Positions 1 through 9,753 of a DNA stretch of 64,000 nucleotides are shown here, one piece after another. A program made the position numbers and the translations under genes. The first letter of the stretch is position 1. Every line of letters begins with the position of its first letter. This DNA comes from Naegleria lovaniensis (lineage: Eukaryota; Heterolobosea; Eutetramitea; Acrasida; Naegleriidae): NCBI RefSeq assembly GCF_003324165.1, contig NW_025407832.1, forward strand, positions 124,001 through 188,000, written 5' to 3'. The notes beneath the pieces were generated by a model. The model saw nothing but the letters and a program-made list of their open reading frames with translations, was not told where the DNA came from and did no database searches.

Positions 1-1
1 A

Positions 2-643
2 GTGGGAATTGCTCAGTTGATCCGATTTTCCACTCTCGAGGTTCTATTTGATTATAAGAACTTTGTTATCTCATGTCCTAAAATGTATATCCAAACCAAG
101 GTGGATCCTGAAGCATTCGCTTTAACTTTCTGGTATACTAGAGGACGAAGTACATTCAAATCGAACCTTTTGATCGATCGCAAAGGAAGAATAGAAACAG
201 TTCCAATCAATGAGGCTGGTGATTATTTATTTGAGAAAGAAGATGAGACTCTGACATGGTTTGGTGTGGAATATGATTGTTCATTCTTGATTCGAGGCAT
301 TAATAGTCGTTATGTTACTAAAACGCATATTAAGGCCAACGAACAATGGAGTGAGGTTGCTCTTGAGGAGCTCACGCCAAATTACGGAAACCATTATGCC
401 ATTCCATTCATCAACGAAGGTGTTGACAAATCTCAAGTGGACAAGATTTTGAATTCTGAAAAGTGCGTGGTGTGTGCCAAGGCAGCGCCAAATCCAACAA
501 TGCGGGTCTCCGTTACAAATATTCTCAAGGTGAGCCAAGCTTTAAACTTTGATATTTCAAGCGGTCCCAAATACGGTCCTCTTTGCAACACATGTAACTC
601 CACTTATCTGAGCAACAGACGTAGAAAAAACAAAAAGAAATAA
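2..643 (+). CDS. C-terminal part of a zinc-binding protein of unknown function (cut by window start)
   Basis: The frame is open from the first bases of the window and no ATG is seen before it, so the true start lies outside; 213 residues are visible. The last 60 residues hold two CxxC pairs (C-V-V-C near residue 154 and C-N-T-C near residue 195) about 40 residues apart, which suggests one structural zinc site of treble-clef type. The protein ends in a very basic tail of Arg/Lys (R-R-R-K-N-K-K-K), which could be a nuclear signal or nucleic-acid contact. I recognise no enzyme motif. It converges with the next gene; an AATAAA-like signal lies near position 749. Existence is likely; function unknown. 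Confidence 0.7.
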   Translation: MGIAQLIRFSTLEVLFDYKNFVISCPKMYIQTKVDPEAFALTFWYTRGRSTFKSNLLIDRKGRIETVPINEAGDYLFEKEDETLTWFGVEYDCSFLIRGINSRYVTKTHIKANEQWSEVALEELTPNYGNHYAIPFINEGVDKSQVDKILNSEKCVVCAKAAPNPTMRVSVTNILKVSQALNFDISSGPKYGPLCNTCNSTYLSNRRRKNKKK

Positions 644-881
644 TACCTCCATGTTTGAACCAACAATACATGGTGTGGCGAGGAGGATCAGAGATGTGTA
701 TAAAAGAATGAGAAATTTCACCGAGTACTACAATATAATTGTATTGAAATAAAGCTGAGGAGGTTATTTCAAAAAATATTTTAAATTTTAAAATCCGAAC
801 TCCTTCCTGTCCAAAACATTACGTTTTACACACCACGCTATGCATACAGGTTTACCAATCGCTCCTTTACCTACTACGTTT

Positions 882-2656
882 CTATGCAATGTCACACGAT
901 TTTTCATTAATGAAAATTCCCCAATTTTGAATCGCTTCATAAAAGGACGAGAAACGACTTCGTCCCTTCTTTTTCTTTGCCTTTTCAAAAATTCGTTTCC
1001 AATCCTCAATCAAATTTTGTTGCACTTGTTCTGAATATTTATGCATCTTGGCACTCACTTCCTTGTAATATTCTGGAGTTGCTCTCTTCAATTTGTGATA
1101 CAAATCTTCAAACGAGTCATAAATAATGACATGTGGCCACTGATACAAGTCTGCAAAATAATTCCAATACCGTACACTCTTAGCATCGACATCATTGTTA
1201 GGATCCATACCCGAAGAGACTGTCGATTGAGGATTTCTTTTGAGGGGTGAACCTTTGGATGGATTTTTCGTTAACACCATATGCCAAGTTTTCTCAGAGA
1301 GAATTCTAAATTTCACATGCCATTTCGTGAGTAAATCCACCGATGGAAAATACAAAGGAATTCCCATTCGATAATATTCAAAAAAGCTCATGACTGATAA
1401 TTGATAAGGTACAATCACAATGGCTGGATGGTTCACTAGATCGGAATATTCAAATTTTGGATACAAGGATCGAATGGGAGCCAATTTCAAATCAAAATCA
1501 TCTCTTTTGGCTAATTCTTCTAAAGGTTTAAAGAACTCTGAGGGTGTAATGGAAAGACGAGAAGGTCCAATTAATATTTCCTTTCGTTTTGGATTGTTAT
1601 AAATTGCCATATCTGCTGCATATCCACAATAACTATCTACCACGCCAGCTTCCAATCCTGTGAAATAATTAAAGTATTTGGCATCGTAGAGATTGTTGGC
1701 AATGATCGAATTGGGTCCTCTGAAAAACATTTTCCACAAATTGGAATTTAAATTCCGCCATCGTTCGGGTTGATGTCTCCACAATTCGTATCGAGTTGTG
1801 AGATAGAGTACGAGAGGAACGTCAAATGCCATGTACATTTCACACATGGCCACATTGTGGTCACACATGACAAGATCTGCTTTTTTAAATTCAGGATCAT
1901 CGACATAGGCATCGTAGAATTGTTTGGCAATGGGTACCACACATTCATTTTCACCTTTGGCATTGTCTGGAGTGAGAACTTTTAAATCTTTGGCACATGA
2001 ATTGGTGAGTGCACAATGTCCACTCAAAGATTTTTCAATGATATTCACTTTGATTCCAGTCTTCTTTTCGAAAATGTTCTTCATGAAATGTTTCAAACAA
2101 TGAATGGGTGAAATGTCTTGTTGTTTTAGTAGTGTAGTTGTTGTTTTAATCATGTAGTTGTTGTTTCAATGATTTGGTTTATATAGAGTTTGGAAATGCA
2201 CAAAATATTTCATGGTAATAAAGTTCAAAGATATATTTGCATTCATATATTTCATATAGAACACAATTTTCAAATATTTGTAAAATTTTGTGTGAATTTT
2301 AACAACACATGTTGATGAAAATGGAAATGAGAGAACTTACGAAAACTAGTGGACCATATAGTCACTTCAGAGACTGTATCTCTCGTCTCTCCTTTCTCAT
2401 TCAAACTCACGAGAGGAACATTTTTAGCTTCGGGTTGGGTACCTTGTGTTGATGCATCATCGTCATGACTTGGTGTGTTGACATGAAGTGAAAATTGAAT
2501 GACCAGTAAAATGACAATGAATAAAATCACGGTTCCTAAAATGATGTATTTGAATCGAAAGAATGGAGAGGGTGCTTTTTTGAATCGGGATGGATTCGTC
2601 GACATGTGGCTGCTGCTGCTACCATAGGGAGGTGTCACTGGTGTTGTTGACGTCAT
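882..2656 (-). CDS. Type II membrane protein, glycosyltransferase-like family, two exons
   Basis: Exon 1 is 2656-2341 and exon 2 is 2116-882, separated by a 224-bp intron with GTAAGT donor and AG acceptor. The phase-1 join creates a W-S-T-S-F-H-I-S-P-I stretch and gives about 516 residues. Exon 1 encodes a short cytosolic Ser/Pro-rich tail, then one hydrophobic anchor (I-L-G-T-V-I-L-F-I-V-I-L-L-V-I), as in Golgi-resident type II enzymes. The lumenal part has conserved-looking blocks: FHISP, SLSGHC, ANNLYDAKYF and SYCGY. These match my memory of an uncharacterised protist/algal family with a two-Rossmann glycosyltransferase look, but I cannot name a reaction. The ATG at 2153 inside exon 2 could be mistaken for the start; the membrane anchor and the phase argue for splicing instead. 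Confidence 0.75.
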
Positions 2657-2842
2657 TTTTTTTTAATTTGACAGGTGCCTAGTATCTTCATTGATTCGTT
2701 GAACGTTGGGTTGTTTCCAAAGTCGAGTTCATTTACTTTCACATGATGAGCACATCTTGTTATGATCACACGACGTCCATCATCCAATGTTCAGAAAACA
2801 ATAGAATTTCACACAATAAAAGATCTGCACACTTTACACAAT

Positions 2843-4129
2843 TTATTTATTCTCTTTTGTTTGTATTAAGCATTCTTCAAAACCTCGCAAAAGTTCATCT
2901 CTATCAATGTACTTTCCAATGAACACAAGTTTGTTTGTGGTATCTCCATTCTTCCACTCACCGAATGGTCTCATATCGAGTAAGCTATGAACCGCTTGAA
3001 CAACCAAAGGTTTAGCTTCACCAACGTTTAAGAATCCCTTAGTTCTGTAAATGTCTTCACCTTGCTCAGTGAGTAAATCAAGTAGCCAATCTTCGAACTT
3101 TTCTCGATCAACCAAACCAGGTCGAACAATGGCATAGCTCGAGACTTCAGAGTCGTGATGACTGTGTTTGTGCTCATCGTGGTGGTGATGCTCATGATGG
3201 TCATCATGGTGATGATGTTGCTTTTCATCATGTTCACGATCCTCTTCATCATTCAACTCTTTCAACAAGTTTGGATCCATGTTCAACACTCTGTCAATGT
3301 CAAAAGCACGAATGTCAAGAAGGAATTTCAAATCATCAACCTTTGAATGATTGGTCTCAAGAATTGGAGCAATACCATTAATCTTTCTAATCTTTTTCAA
3401 CACCTTTGCCTTCTCTTGCTCTGAGACGAGTTCAATCTTGTTCAAAATAATTCGATCAGCGAATGCAAGTTGGTCTTCAGCTTCATTGGTTTCTTCTTCC
3501 TCGTCTTCTTCTTGGTTCTCATTCACTTCCTTCTTCTTTTCTTCATGATGGTGATGCTTGTGCAAATGATGGACAATATGTTTAGCATCGACCATGGTCA
3601 CAATACCATCCAAATAAAAGCCCTCTCTCACCTTTTCTTCCAAATAAAAAGTTTGGATAATTGGTCCTGGCAATGCCAACCCAGTAGTCTCAATGAGAAT
3701 GTAATCAAACTTGTCCTTCTTTTCACTCAATCTTGACAAGGCACCAATCAAATCACCTCTCAACGTACAACATAGACAACCATTGCTAAGCTCGACAACC
3801 TCTTCATTGGAAGTGACAATGAGAGCATCATCAATACTCACTTCACCAAATTCATTCTCAATGATGGCAATCTTGTGGCCATGATCGTGCGAGAGAATGT
3901 AATTGATAAGAGTTGATTTTCCAGCACCCAGAAAGCCTGTGAGAACTGTAACGGGAACTTTTTTTGGAGCCTTGAGCATTTTGTTGGGAGGCTGTTCGGA
4001 GGATGAGCTGCTGCTGGTGGTGTTGCTATTGTTTGTTGAAAGTGGCTTCTCTTGGGATAATGAATCAGATCCTCTCTTGTGTTGGTTTTGGCTCGTGGAG
4101 TGATCGACTGGCTCGCTGCTGGACATCAA
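2843..4129 (-). CDS. ZNG1/CBWD-type zinc-chaperone GTPase (COG0523, CobW/P47K family)
   Basis: This 428-aa G3E GTPase shows Walker A GFLGAGKST (residues 65-73), the family metal motif CLCC (118-121), ETTG (147-150) and the guanine motif NKIE (230-233). Eukaryotic members (ZNG1/CBWD) use GTP to pass zinc to client enzymes, methionine aminopeptidase 1 being the known one. Two inserts are rich in His and acidic residues (about 187-220 and 300-330, the second almost all H/D/E/K), good candidates for metal loading. The C-terminal CobW_C domain (VGEAKPLVVQ region) follows. The first 55 residues are a Ser/Asn/Gln linker. It is transcribed away from the gene at 4659, so the 530-bp gap should hold both promoters. 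The family call is firm; the client is inferred. Confidence 0.92.
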   Translation of the reverse strand: MMSSSEPVDHSTSQNQHKRGSDSLSQEKPLSTNNSNTTSSSSSSEQPPNKMLKAPKKVPVTVLTGFLGAGKSTLINYILSHDHGHKIAIIENEFGEVSIDDALIVTSNEEVVELSNGCLCCTLRGDLIGALSRLSEKKDKFDYILIETTGLALPGPIIQTFYLEEKVREGFYLDGIVTMVDAKHIVHHLHKHHHHEEKKKEVNENQEEDEEEETNEAEDQLAFADRIILNKIELVSEQEKAKVLKKIRKINGIAPILETNHSKVDDLKFLLDIRAFDIDRVLNMDPNLLKELNDEEDREHDEKQHHHHDDHHEHHHHDEHKHSHHDSEVSSYAIVRPGLVDREKFEDWLLDLLTEQGEDIYRTKGFLNVGEAKPLVVQAVHSLLDMRPFGEWKNGDTTNKLVFIGKYIDRDELLRGFEECLIQTKENK

Positions 4130-4658
4130 AATATTTTTTTACCAATTTTTTGCCAGGGGCAGGTGATGAGATGAAATTGGCTGACATTCACTATGACTAC
4201 CGCCCTCCACGTTCAACAAGCAGTTAGATCTTGCCAAAAGTATGTTATTATGAAGGAATACCTTTCGGAAAGGAGTGCGTTCGTTTGATGGTGATAGATT
4301 TGATACATTTAATGTAAGCTTGAAATATTAGGCAGCTGTGATGGTTCGCTGTTCATTCTTGAGGATTCGTCCTTTGAAGAAACAAGAGAGATATTTTTAG
4401 GATAAAAAATTTTTCTCAACAACTGCCAACTTTGCTACAAGGCGCTGCTATTCTCTCCAATCTCTTCTCTCCCAATTCAAACCAACTACCACACACATTC
4501 CTTCAAAACAGGACAACATTTGTTCTTGAAAGTCGGATTTTAATTTCGTGATCTTGATACTCTCCTGTTTTTATTTTTCCTCCACCAACTACTTTTATAT
4601 ACCCCAACAACAACATCAATTTCCTCTCATTTCCTGCAAACACAACAACAACAACAAG
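4130..4658. promoter_or_regulatory. Divergent intergenic region between ZNG1-like and transcription-factor-like genes
   Basis: The two flanking genes point away from each other, so both promoters must lie in this 529-bp stretch. The part next to the right-hand gene is C/A-rich with CAACAACA runs, looking like a 5' untranslated leader. An ATG at 4548-region reads in frame into the right-hand gene, but the longer N-terminus it gives is hydrophobic and unlike the rest. I see no specific factor site. Confidence 0.4.
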
Positions 4659-6059
4659 ATGAACCACTCAATTTCTCAAAACGTTTTATATGATGACGAA
4701 TTCCTTCCAAGTGATGATCCATTCCTCTTTGGCGATGAAAAGGAGATTTCTTTTGAAGATTCTGCAACTAATAACATGATCAACAATAACAACACTCTTG
4801 CTCCAGCTTCCAGTTGTGCTTCGTCCACTACTTCCTCTGAAGAAAGCACCTCCACTGTTTGTGCTACCAACGACAACAAAAAGAGCAGCACTGCTACCAC
4901 CGCTTCAGGTCTTGTTGTTCTTTTGAAGCAAGCAAAGGGCAGAGAAGACCAATTCGAAGACCGTTTTCCTCCCTCTTTGCTTTGTCATCCCTACAAGTAT
5001 GACTTGAAAATTATTGGCTCTGGCATTGAGAATCATCGTCAACACAAGTTAACTTTGAATCTTGTTGATGCTGAGACACTCATCGTTCCAAATGTTACTC
5101 TTCCAAACAATAAGAAGATTGTAGAGGCTGTTGCTGTTGAGCAAGTGGAAGAACTCAATCCTAATGAAAGAATGATTCGTTTTACGTTTAACTTGTGTTC
5201 ATTCCACTTCAAGAGAAGATCATTCAGATTAGAATTGACACAAACGGTTGATGGCACTGTCAAGAGACTCTTCTTGAGTGACCCATTCCAGACATTTGCA
5301 AGACGTAGAGAACATCATCAAAGCTTGGGTTCTTCAAAGGCCTCCGAAAATATCAAGAATAATCTTGCAACCCAAACTTCACCATCATTGTCAAATGCAC
5401 CTCTCACTCCAGATTCTTCTAATAGTGGAAGCAACAGCATTCTTTCCTCCCCAAAGAGTGAAAAGCAAGGCGTTAAGCGTTCCATTGCATCTGTTAACTC
5501 GAGCTATTATCCAATGAGCAAGTCACGTACTATGATGCAAGAACCATCGTCACCAACCATTCTTAACCCTTCTGCTGCTGTTCCTCATTATACCACTGCT
5601 CCTGGTGCTTTTGGCCCATACATGTTCCCTGCTAATTATGCTGCAGTTGCTGCTGCCTACCACCAAGAGATGGCTCAACAATTTGCCTCTCTTCCAATAC
5701 CATATGCTGCAGCCAAAATGCCAATGTATTATCAACCTCAATGGACTACAGCCTATCAACCTCAGTTTGTGTTTGGCTCTCCTCAAACTGCTACTTCACC
5801 TATTTCCCCTCCTTCTAATGTCATTATGCACCAAGAAAAAACTCCTGATGTTTTAAGTGCTCTCTTTGATACTGTAGACAAGAACAAGACAAAGAAGGAA
5901 AAGCAGATTCATCACACTCCACTCAACTTTATTCAACAGCCACAACCAGAGCCAACAAGCGAGAGAGCATCCTTGGCAATTCAATTGCTCAAGTCACTCA
6001 CTCCAACCGAGAGACAAACTGTGAACATGTTCATCAACAACTCTTCTTCAAATGTTTAA
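4659..6059 (+). CDS. Putative transcription factor with an Ig-like/p53-type DNA-binding domain
   Basis: The start is set at the ATG at 4659 (MNHSISQNVLY), after a CAACAACAACAAG leader; an in-frame upstream extension looks untranslated. The protein is 466 residues. An acidic Ser/Asn/Thr-rich N-terminus (1-80) is followed by a compact domain (about 85-210) that alternates hydrophobic strands and ends in SFHFKRRSFRLEL and SDPFQTFARRR. That pattern (two basic patches after strand-like segments and an SxPF motif) resembles the beta-sandwich DNA-binding domains of the p53/Runt/STAT/CudA kind. The C-terminal half is Pro/Gln/Ala/Tyr-rich, typical of an activation region. No catalytic motif is visible. 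The transcription-factor role is inference from shape only; a signalling scaffold is an alternative. Confidence 0.55.
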   Translation: MNHSISQNVLYDDEFLPSDDPFLFGDEKEISFEDSATNNMINNNNTLAPASSCASSTTSSEESTSTVCATNDNKKSSTATTASGLVVLLKQAKGREDQFEDRFPPSLLCHPYKYDLKIIGSGIENHRQHKLTLNLVDAETLIVPNVTLPNNKKIVEAVAVEQVEELNPNERMIRFTFNLCSFHFKRRSFRLELTQTVDGTVKRLFLSDPFQTFARRREHHQSLGSSKASENIKNNLATQTSPSLSNAPLTPDSSNSGSNSILSSPKSEKQGVKRSIASVNSSYYPMSKSRTMMQEPSSPTILNPSAAVPHYTTAPGAFGPYMFPANYAAVAAAYHQEMAQQFASLPIPYAAAKMPMYYQPQWTTAYQPQFVFGSPQTATSPISPPSNVIMHQEKTPDVLSALFDTVDKNKTKKEKQIHHTPLNFIQQPQPEPTSERASLAIQLLKSLTPTERQTVNMFINNSSSNV

Positions 6060-6675
6060 TGGAGTCTCCAACCTCACTAACTGACAGATCATACTTTCAT
6101 TGCAAACCCATCACCACTTGTATGCATCGCTCCTTGTTCGAGATTTGAGAGGATCTCGTTAGAGCGACAATTCCCTTTGTCATCATCATCACACTAGTAC
6201 CATTCTTTGTTGTTGCCCTTCCTTCCCTTCCTTTATCCATCTTTTTATTTTTCTTTATATATTCATATCTATCACTTTATTTATATGGGACTAGGTTAAG
6301 AAGGACTCTTCTGGTTGCTCCTTCCAATCATTTAATTTTCCTTATTCCAATGTTTCTTACTCGCCTTACTCTTGAGGTGTTGAAGAGAGACCTTTGGAAT
6401 TAAGTTGAGAATTTTATGAAGATAGAGTTTACCAGAATTGAGACTTTCTTAACTCATGTCCCTCTTTTTATATCCTCAGCAGCAGTTGTTTGTAGCGAGA
6501 AATTGCACTAACACACAAGATGTAAACAATAAATAATGGCATTGTTTCCAATTAAAATAAGGGTCTTTTGTTAACACTTTTCATACTTCAAGAATGATGC
6601 ACCACCAGCCAACGTCATTTCGTTCTTGGTCTTGTTTAGAGTGACATTTGAAAGGAATTTCTTCAAATCAAAAAA
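6060..6675 (+). other. Intergenic: 3' UTR and short upstream region
   Basis: No supported gene. It carries T/C-rich tracts after the stop at 6059, an AATAAA at about 6528 that may serve the upstream gene, and the presumed promoter of the gene at 6676. Confidence 0.4.
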
Positions 6676-7807
6676 ATGTCTCTCAAACACTCATACACAC
6701 TATCATCACCACCACTAGTGTTCCTTCTCGTTGCAGCAGGACTGATGTTTCTTCTTTCATCCACCAATAACAACAACAACAATCATGATCGATCTTCATT
6801 CTTTGTCTCGGCACAACAACCTGGAACCAACAAACCAGCAAATTCATCTCTACATATTTTCAGCCAGTATCACACAGCTTCATTGGCTCCTGGAGCACTT
6901 CTCTACAAAGTAATTATCATTATTTTGAAAATGTTTATAATCAATTTTATACAAATTCTTTGAAATAATTGTAATGATCAACAATCACTGAAATAATCCT
7001 TTCGGTCTCTATGATGAAAATACCATGTCACACAATCATGAACCCACTCACGTGACCTCATTCATCAATGACATATTTACGAATTTCATCATTGTCATGA
7101 CTCAATTATTTTAATTTTTTTCCGTTTCAATTCTGACATTCATTGAAATAGCAATTCACACCTGACGTTTATTTGACCTATGAAGTAGAATGTTACAACA
7201 GACCTTGTGACGTTTTATTGATCAAAACAAAACAAGATTATTTCAATTGGAGATCTGATTACTATAACACTGCTTTCATGATTCCCGATCAAATCAAGTA
7301 TGGAAATATTTATACCTATAGAATTGATTATCAAACAACTTCTGATGTTGTGTTGGTGGTATGTAAATTTTATCATGAATTGATTTCCTATCACTGTGTC
7401 TTTCATGTCACAACAAAATGCATTTCATGAAATTCCCTCAAATTTTGTTTTCCATTCCACACACACACGATGAATTTCACTCGAAACACTCGATTGTTGT
7501 CCTGAACATGTTTCTTACTTTATTTTCATGGTTGACATTTATAATTTTCATAATTTTGAAAATTCAATGGTTGATATTCAAAAAGATTGCCAATCCTAAA
7601 AATTCAACAGCTAAAACCGATGTTTGGTACAATTACAAAACAGCTGACGTGGTCACTAATGGAGGAATGATTGCAGCCATTGTCATTGGATCATTGATTG
7701 CTGTGTGTTGTTGTGTGTGTTGTTTGGGAGTAATTATTTACTTGTTGAGATTGAGAACAAATCCAAGAGATTACATGCCACAACAAGATTTACCAAGAGA
7801 ATTCTAA
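6676..7807 (+). CDS. Type I single-pass membrane protein of unknown function, three exons
   Basis: Exons are 6676-6909, 7152-7358 and 7586-7807; both introns (242 and 227 bp) are phase 0 with GTAATT and GTATGT donors and AG acceptors. The join gives 220 residues. The N-terminus has a signal peptide (hydrophobic core LVFLLVAAGLMFLL, residues about 14-27) followed by an Asn-rich stretch. Exon 2 encodes a small strand-rich ectodomain with two Cys (YEVECYNRPCD). Exon 3 encodes an NST glycosylation sequon, then a membrane helix (MIAAIVIGSLIAVCCCVCC, palmitoylation-like Cys cluster) and a short basic tail. The layout is that of a small surface or endomembrane receptor-like protein. I recognise no family. 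Intron borders rest on phase and signals, not on transcripts. Confidence 0.7.
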
Positions 7808-8214
7808 TTCTCGTTCTTGTTATGGATCATGGCGATGAATTTTTACAATATATATTTTTCACATCATGATAAATTTAAGAGTTGAATCAATTCATTAATT
7901 TTTGTTGTTACAACCTTAATTCGACACCAAAACATGTAAAACAAGTTATGGATTCGTAAGGGGAGAAATTACAAGAGAATTCTCTCTCAATAGTACATGA
8001 GTGAAGGATCACATTCTACTAAACTTTTTTTCAATTAGATGGGGTCTTTCAAAAGCATAACTTTTTCCATGGATACGATAACGATTTGCTGTGTTAATCA
8101 GTCTGAGTGTTGTTGATGTTCTTGTTGCAACAACAATGGTCCTCCTCTGATACATGTTTCCATTTTGATGTTGCGAATGGTTGCACTTTCACACCTCTAA
8201 TAACGATAACGTGA
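7808..8214. other. Intergenic between membrane protein and GT8 gene
   Basis: No supported gene in these 407 bp. A TGA lies in frame directly before the ATG at 8215, so the downstream ORF does not extend into this region without splicing; a short 5' exon encoding a membrane anchor for the GT8 protein could hide here but I could not place one. Confidence 0.35.
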
Positions 8215-9141
8215 ATGCTCAAAACAAAAGCGCATGTTGAGGTCGTTTCACACAGAAATGACACACGACCAGCCATACATGTTGCCATCATGACTGAGAA
8301 TACAGAACATTCAAGGTCCACTCCTTTTCTTACTCATACTACATGTCCACAACAATTACAACAACCACTACAACAACAACAACACTCACCGTTTGTTATA
8401 CACATACATGCGTTTGTCAATGACCAATCTTCAGAGAATGAAGTTCGAACGAGAATTTCTCGTTGTGAACATGATATTCATCTACATTTCTATGAGACCA
8501 AGAGTTTGGATGTGAGCATGTCGACCACACATTATTCGGGTTCGTCTGCTTCTAAAAAATTAAAATTTGTTGAATTCTTTTATGGGACGTTGGAACATGT
8601 CATCTTGATGGACACAGATGTGCTTCCCTTGTTTGGTTTTGATGACTTGTTCGACTTGTGGAGTGAATTTAACAAGTTTAATTCAAGTCAAATGTTAGGT
8701 ATTGCACAAGAACAAAGTGATTTTTATGGTACGAAAACGGCCTATAATTCAGGAATCATGTTGTTGTCCATTAAAAAACTCATGGAACAAGGAAATTGGG
8801 TACAAAAGATGAGAGAAGAAACTTTATCGTCGTCACCCAATCCGAATGCAGATCAAGATGTGATCATTCGATTATTAGAGAAGAATTCATCGTGGAAATA
8901 TGAATTGGAATGTGGATGGAATTTTCAATTTATTGGATTTGTTTCTCGTGGATTTAACTGTCAAACATGTATTCGAATTGCACATTTCAATACATGTAAT
9001 GCAAGAGGACGACCAGAATTTGAGGTCTATAAGAATATGACCATTGCTCATAATCAGCGTGTTTGTGATTCGAGAAAGGTGTTGTCACAGCAAACGAGAA
9101 AAAGTTTTGCAACGTTGGGAAATTATTGTCTTGGAGTTTAA
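8215..9141 (+). CDS. GT8-family glycosyltransferase
   Basis: The 308-aa protein has the marks of a retaining, Mn-dependent GT-A fold of family GT8 (glycogenin, LARGE, xylosyltransferase relatives): a start strand IHVAIMT, the metal-binding DTD (residues 133-135, in VILMDTDVLPL), the NSG block (YNSGIMLLS, 177-185), DQD (213-215) and a late RIAHFN in which the His is the usual metal ligand. A Gln/His-rich insert (about 45-60) interrupts the first part of the fold. No signal peptide or anchor is visible at this ATG, unusual for a lumenal enzyme, so either a first exon is missed or the enzyme is cytosolic like glycogenin. Donor and acceptor sugars cannot be read from sequence. Confidence 0.85.
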   Translation: MLKTKAHVEVVSHRNDTRPAIHVAIMTENTEHSRSTPFLTHTTCPQQLQQPLQQQQHSPFVIHIHAFVNDQSSENEVRTRISRCEHDIHLHFYETKSLDVSMSTTHYSGSSASKKLKFVEFFYGTLEHVILMDTDVLPLFGFDDLFDLWSEFNKFNSSQMLGIAQEQSDFYGTKTAYNSGIMLLSIKKLMEQGNWVQKMREETLSSSPNPNADQDVIIRLLEKNSSWKYELECGWNFQFIGFVSRGFNCQTCIRIAHFNTCNARGRPEFEVYKNMTIAHNQRVCDSRKVLSQQTRKSFATLGNYCLGV

Positions 9142-9543
9142 CCAAGAATAAATAGTTCAATTCTTTCACTGGTATTTGATCTCACTTGTTGCAACATGAA
9201 ATGTTCATTCACACAACGAGAAGGTTGTGTATTCTTCTTTTGAAACAACTTGTATCCAACTGCTATCAATGAAGGAATGACCAGATAGCAATGTGTCCGA
9301 AGTCATTCTAAGAATCATGGATCACATATCACTCCCTTATATACGGATCTAGATTGGATGCACACACGATACAACCTTACCTATATCAAGACTCAAAGAA
9401 AAACAAGTCGACAAAACATCATCGATACAACTACAGTTTTAAACCACATAGTGTGAACTGTAAAACTGTCACTGAACTTTTAGACTCGATATCCATGACC
9501 GAGGACTTCGCAAAAACACTGGCGGCCAATTAAGACACTTGAA
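9142..9543. other. Intergenic, left flank of transposon element 1
   Basis: No gene supported. This is the 3' side of the GT8 gene up to the first base of the left inverted repeat of element 1. Confidence 0.4.
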
Positions 9544-9571
9544 TACACAGTAGGCTTATGCTAGCGTAACG
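9544..9571 (+). repeat. Left terminal inverted repeat of element 1
   Basis: Reads TACACAGTAGGCTTATGC and ten more bases to G at 9571. It pairs with 13545-13572 with five mismatches (positions 7, 10, 19, 21 and 22). Confidence 0.85.
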
Positions 9572-9753
9572 TAGTGGTTTCCTTCCCGATTTCTGCTTCT
9601 CTCGATTACCCTGGAAAACACCGTCTTTTGATTAGTGTCACCTGTCACTGTGTAGCGAAGGTGACGTCCACAACCAAAAAACAGTTGGTTGCTCGAGCAC
9701 CTCTTTCTCTTTCATAGTGGACACGTATTTTGATTATGGTTTTTAAAAAAAAA

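Noticed and set aside
4548-4658. N-terminal extension of the transcription-factor-like protein
   Set aside because: The extra 37 residues come from a C/A-rich leader; ATG 4659 follows a typical CAACAACAACAAG context.
9646-9652. CACTGTG, the exact RSS-type heptamer, near the left end of element 1
   Set aside because: A given 7-mer is expected several times in 64 kb on two strands, it lies 100 bp inside the element rather than at its end, and no nonamer at 12/23 spacing was found.
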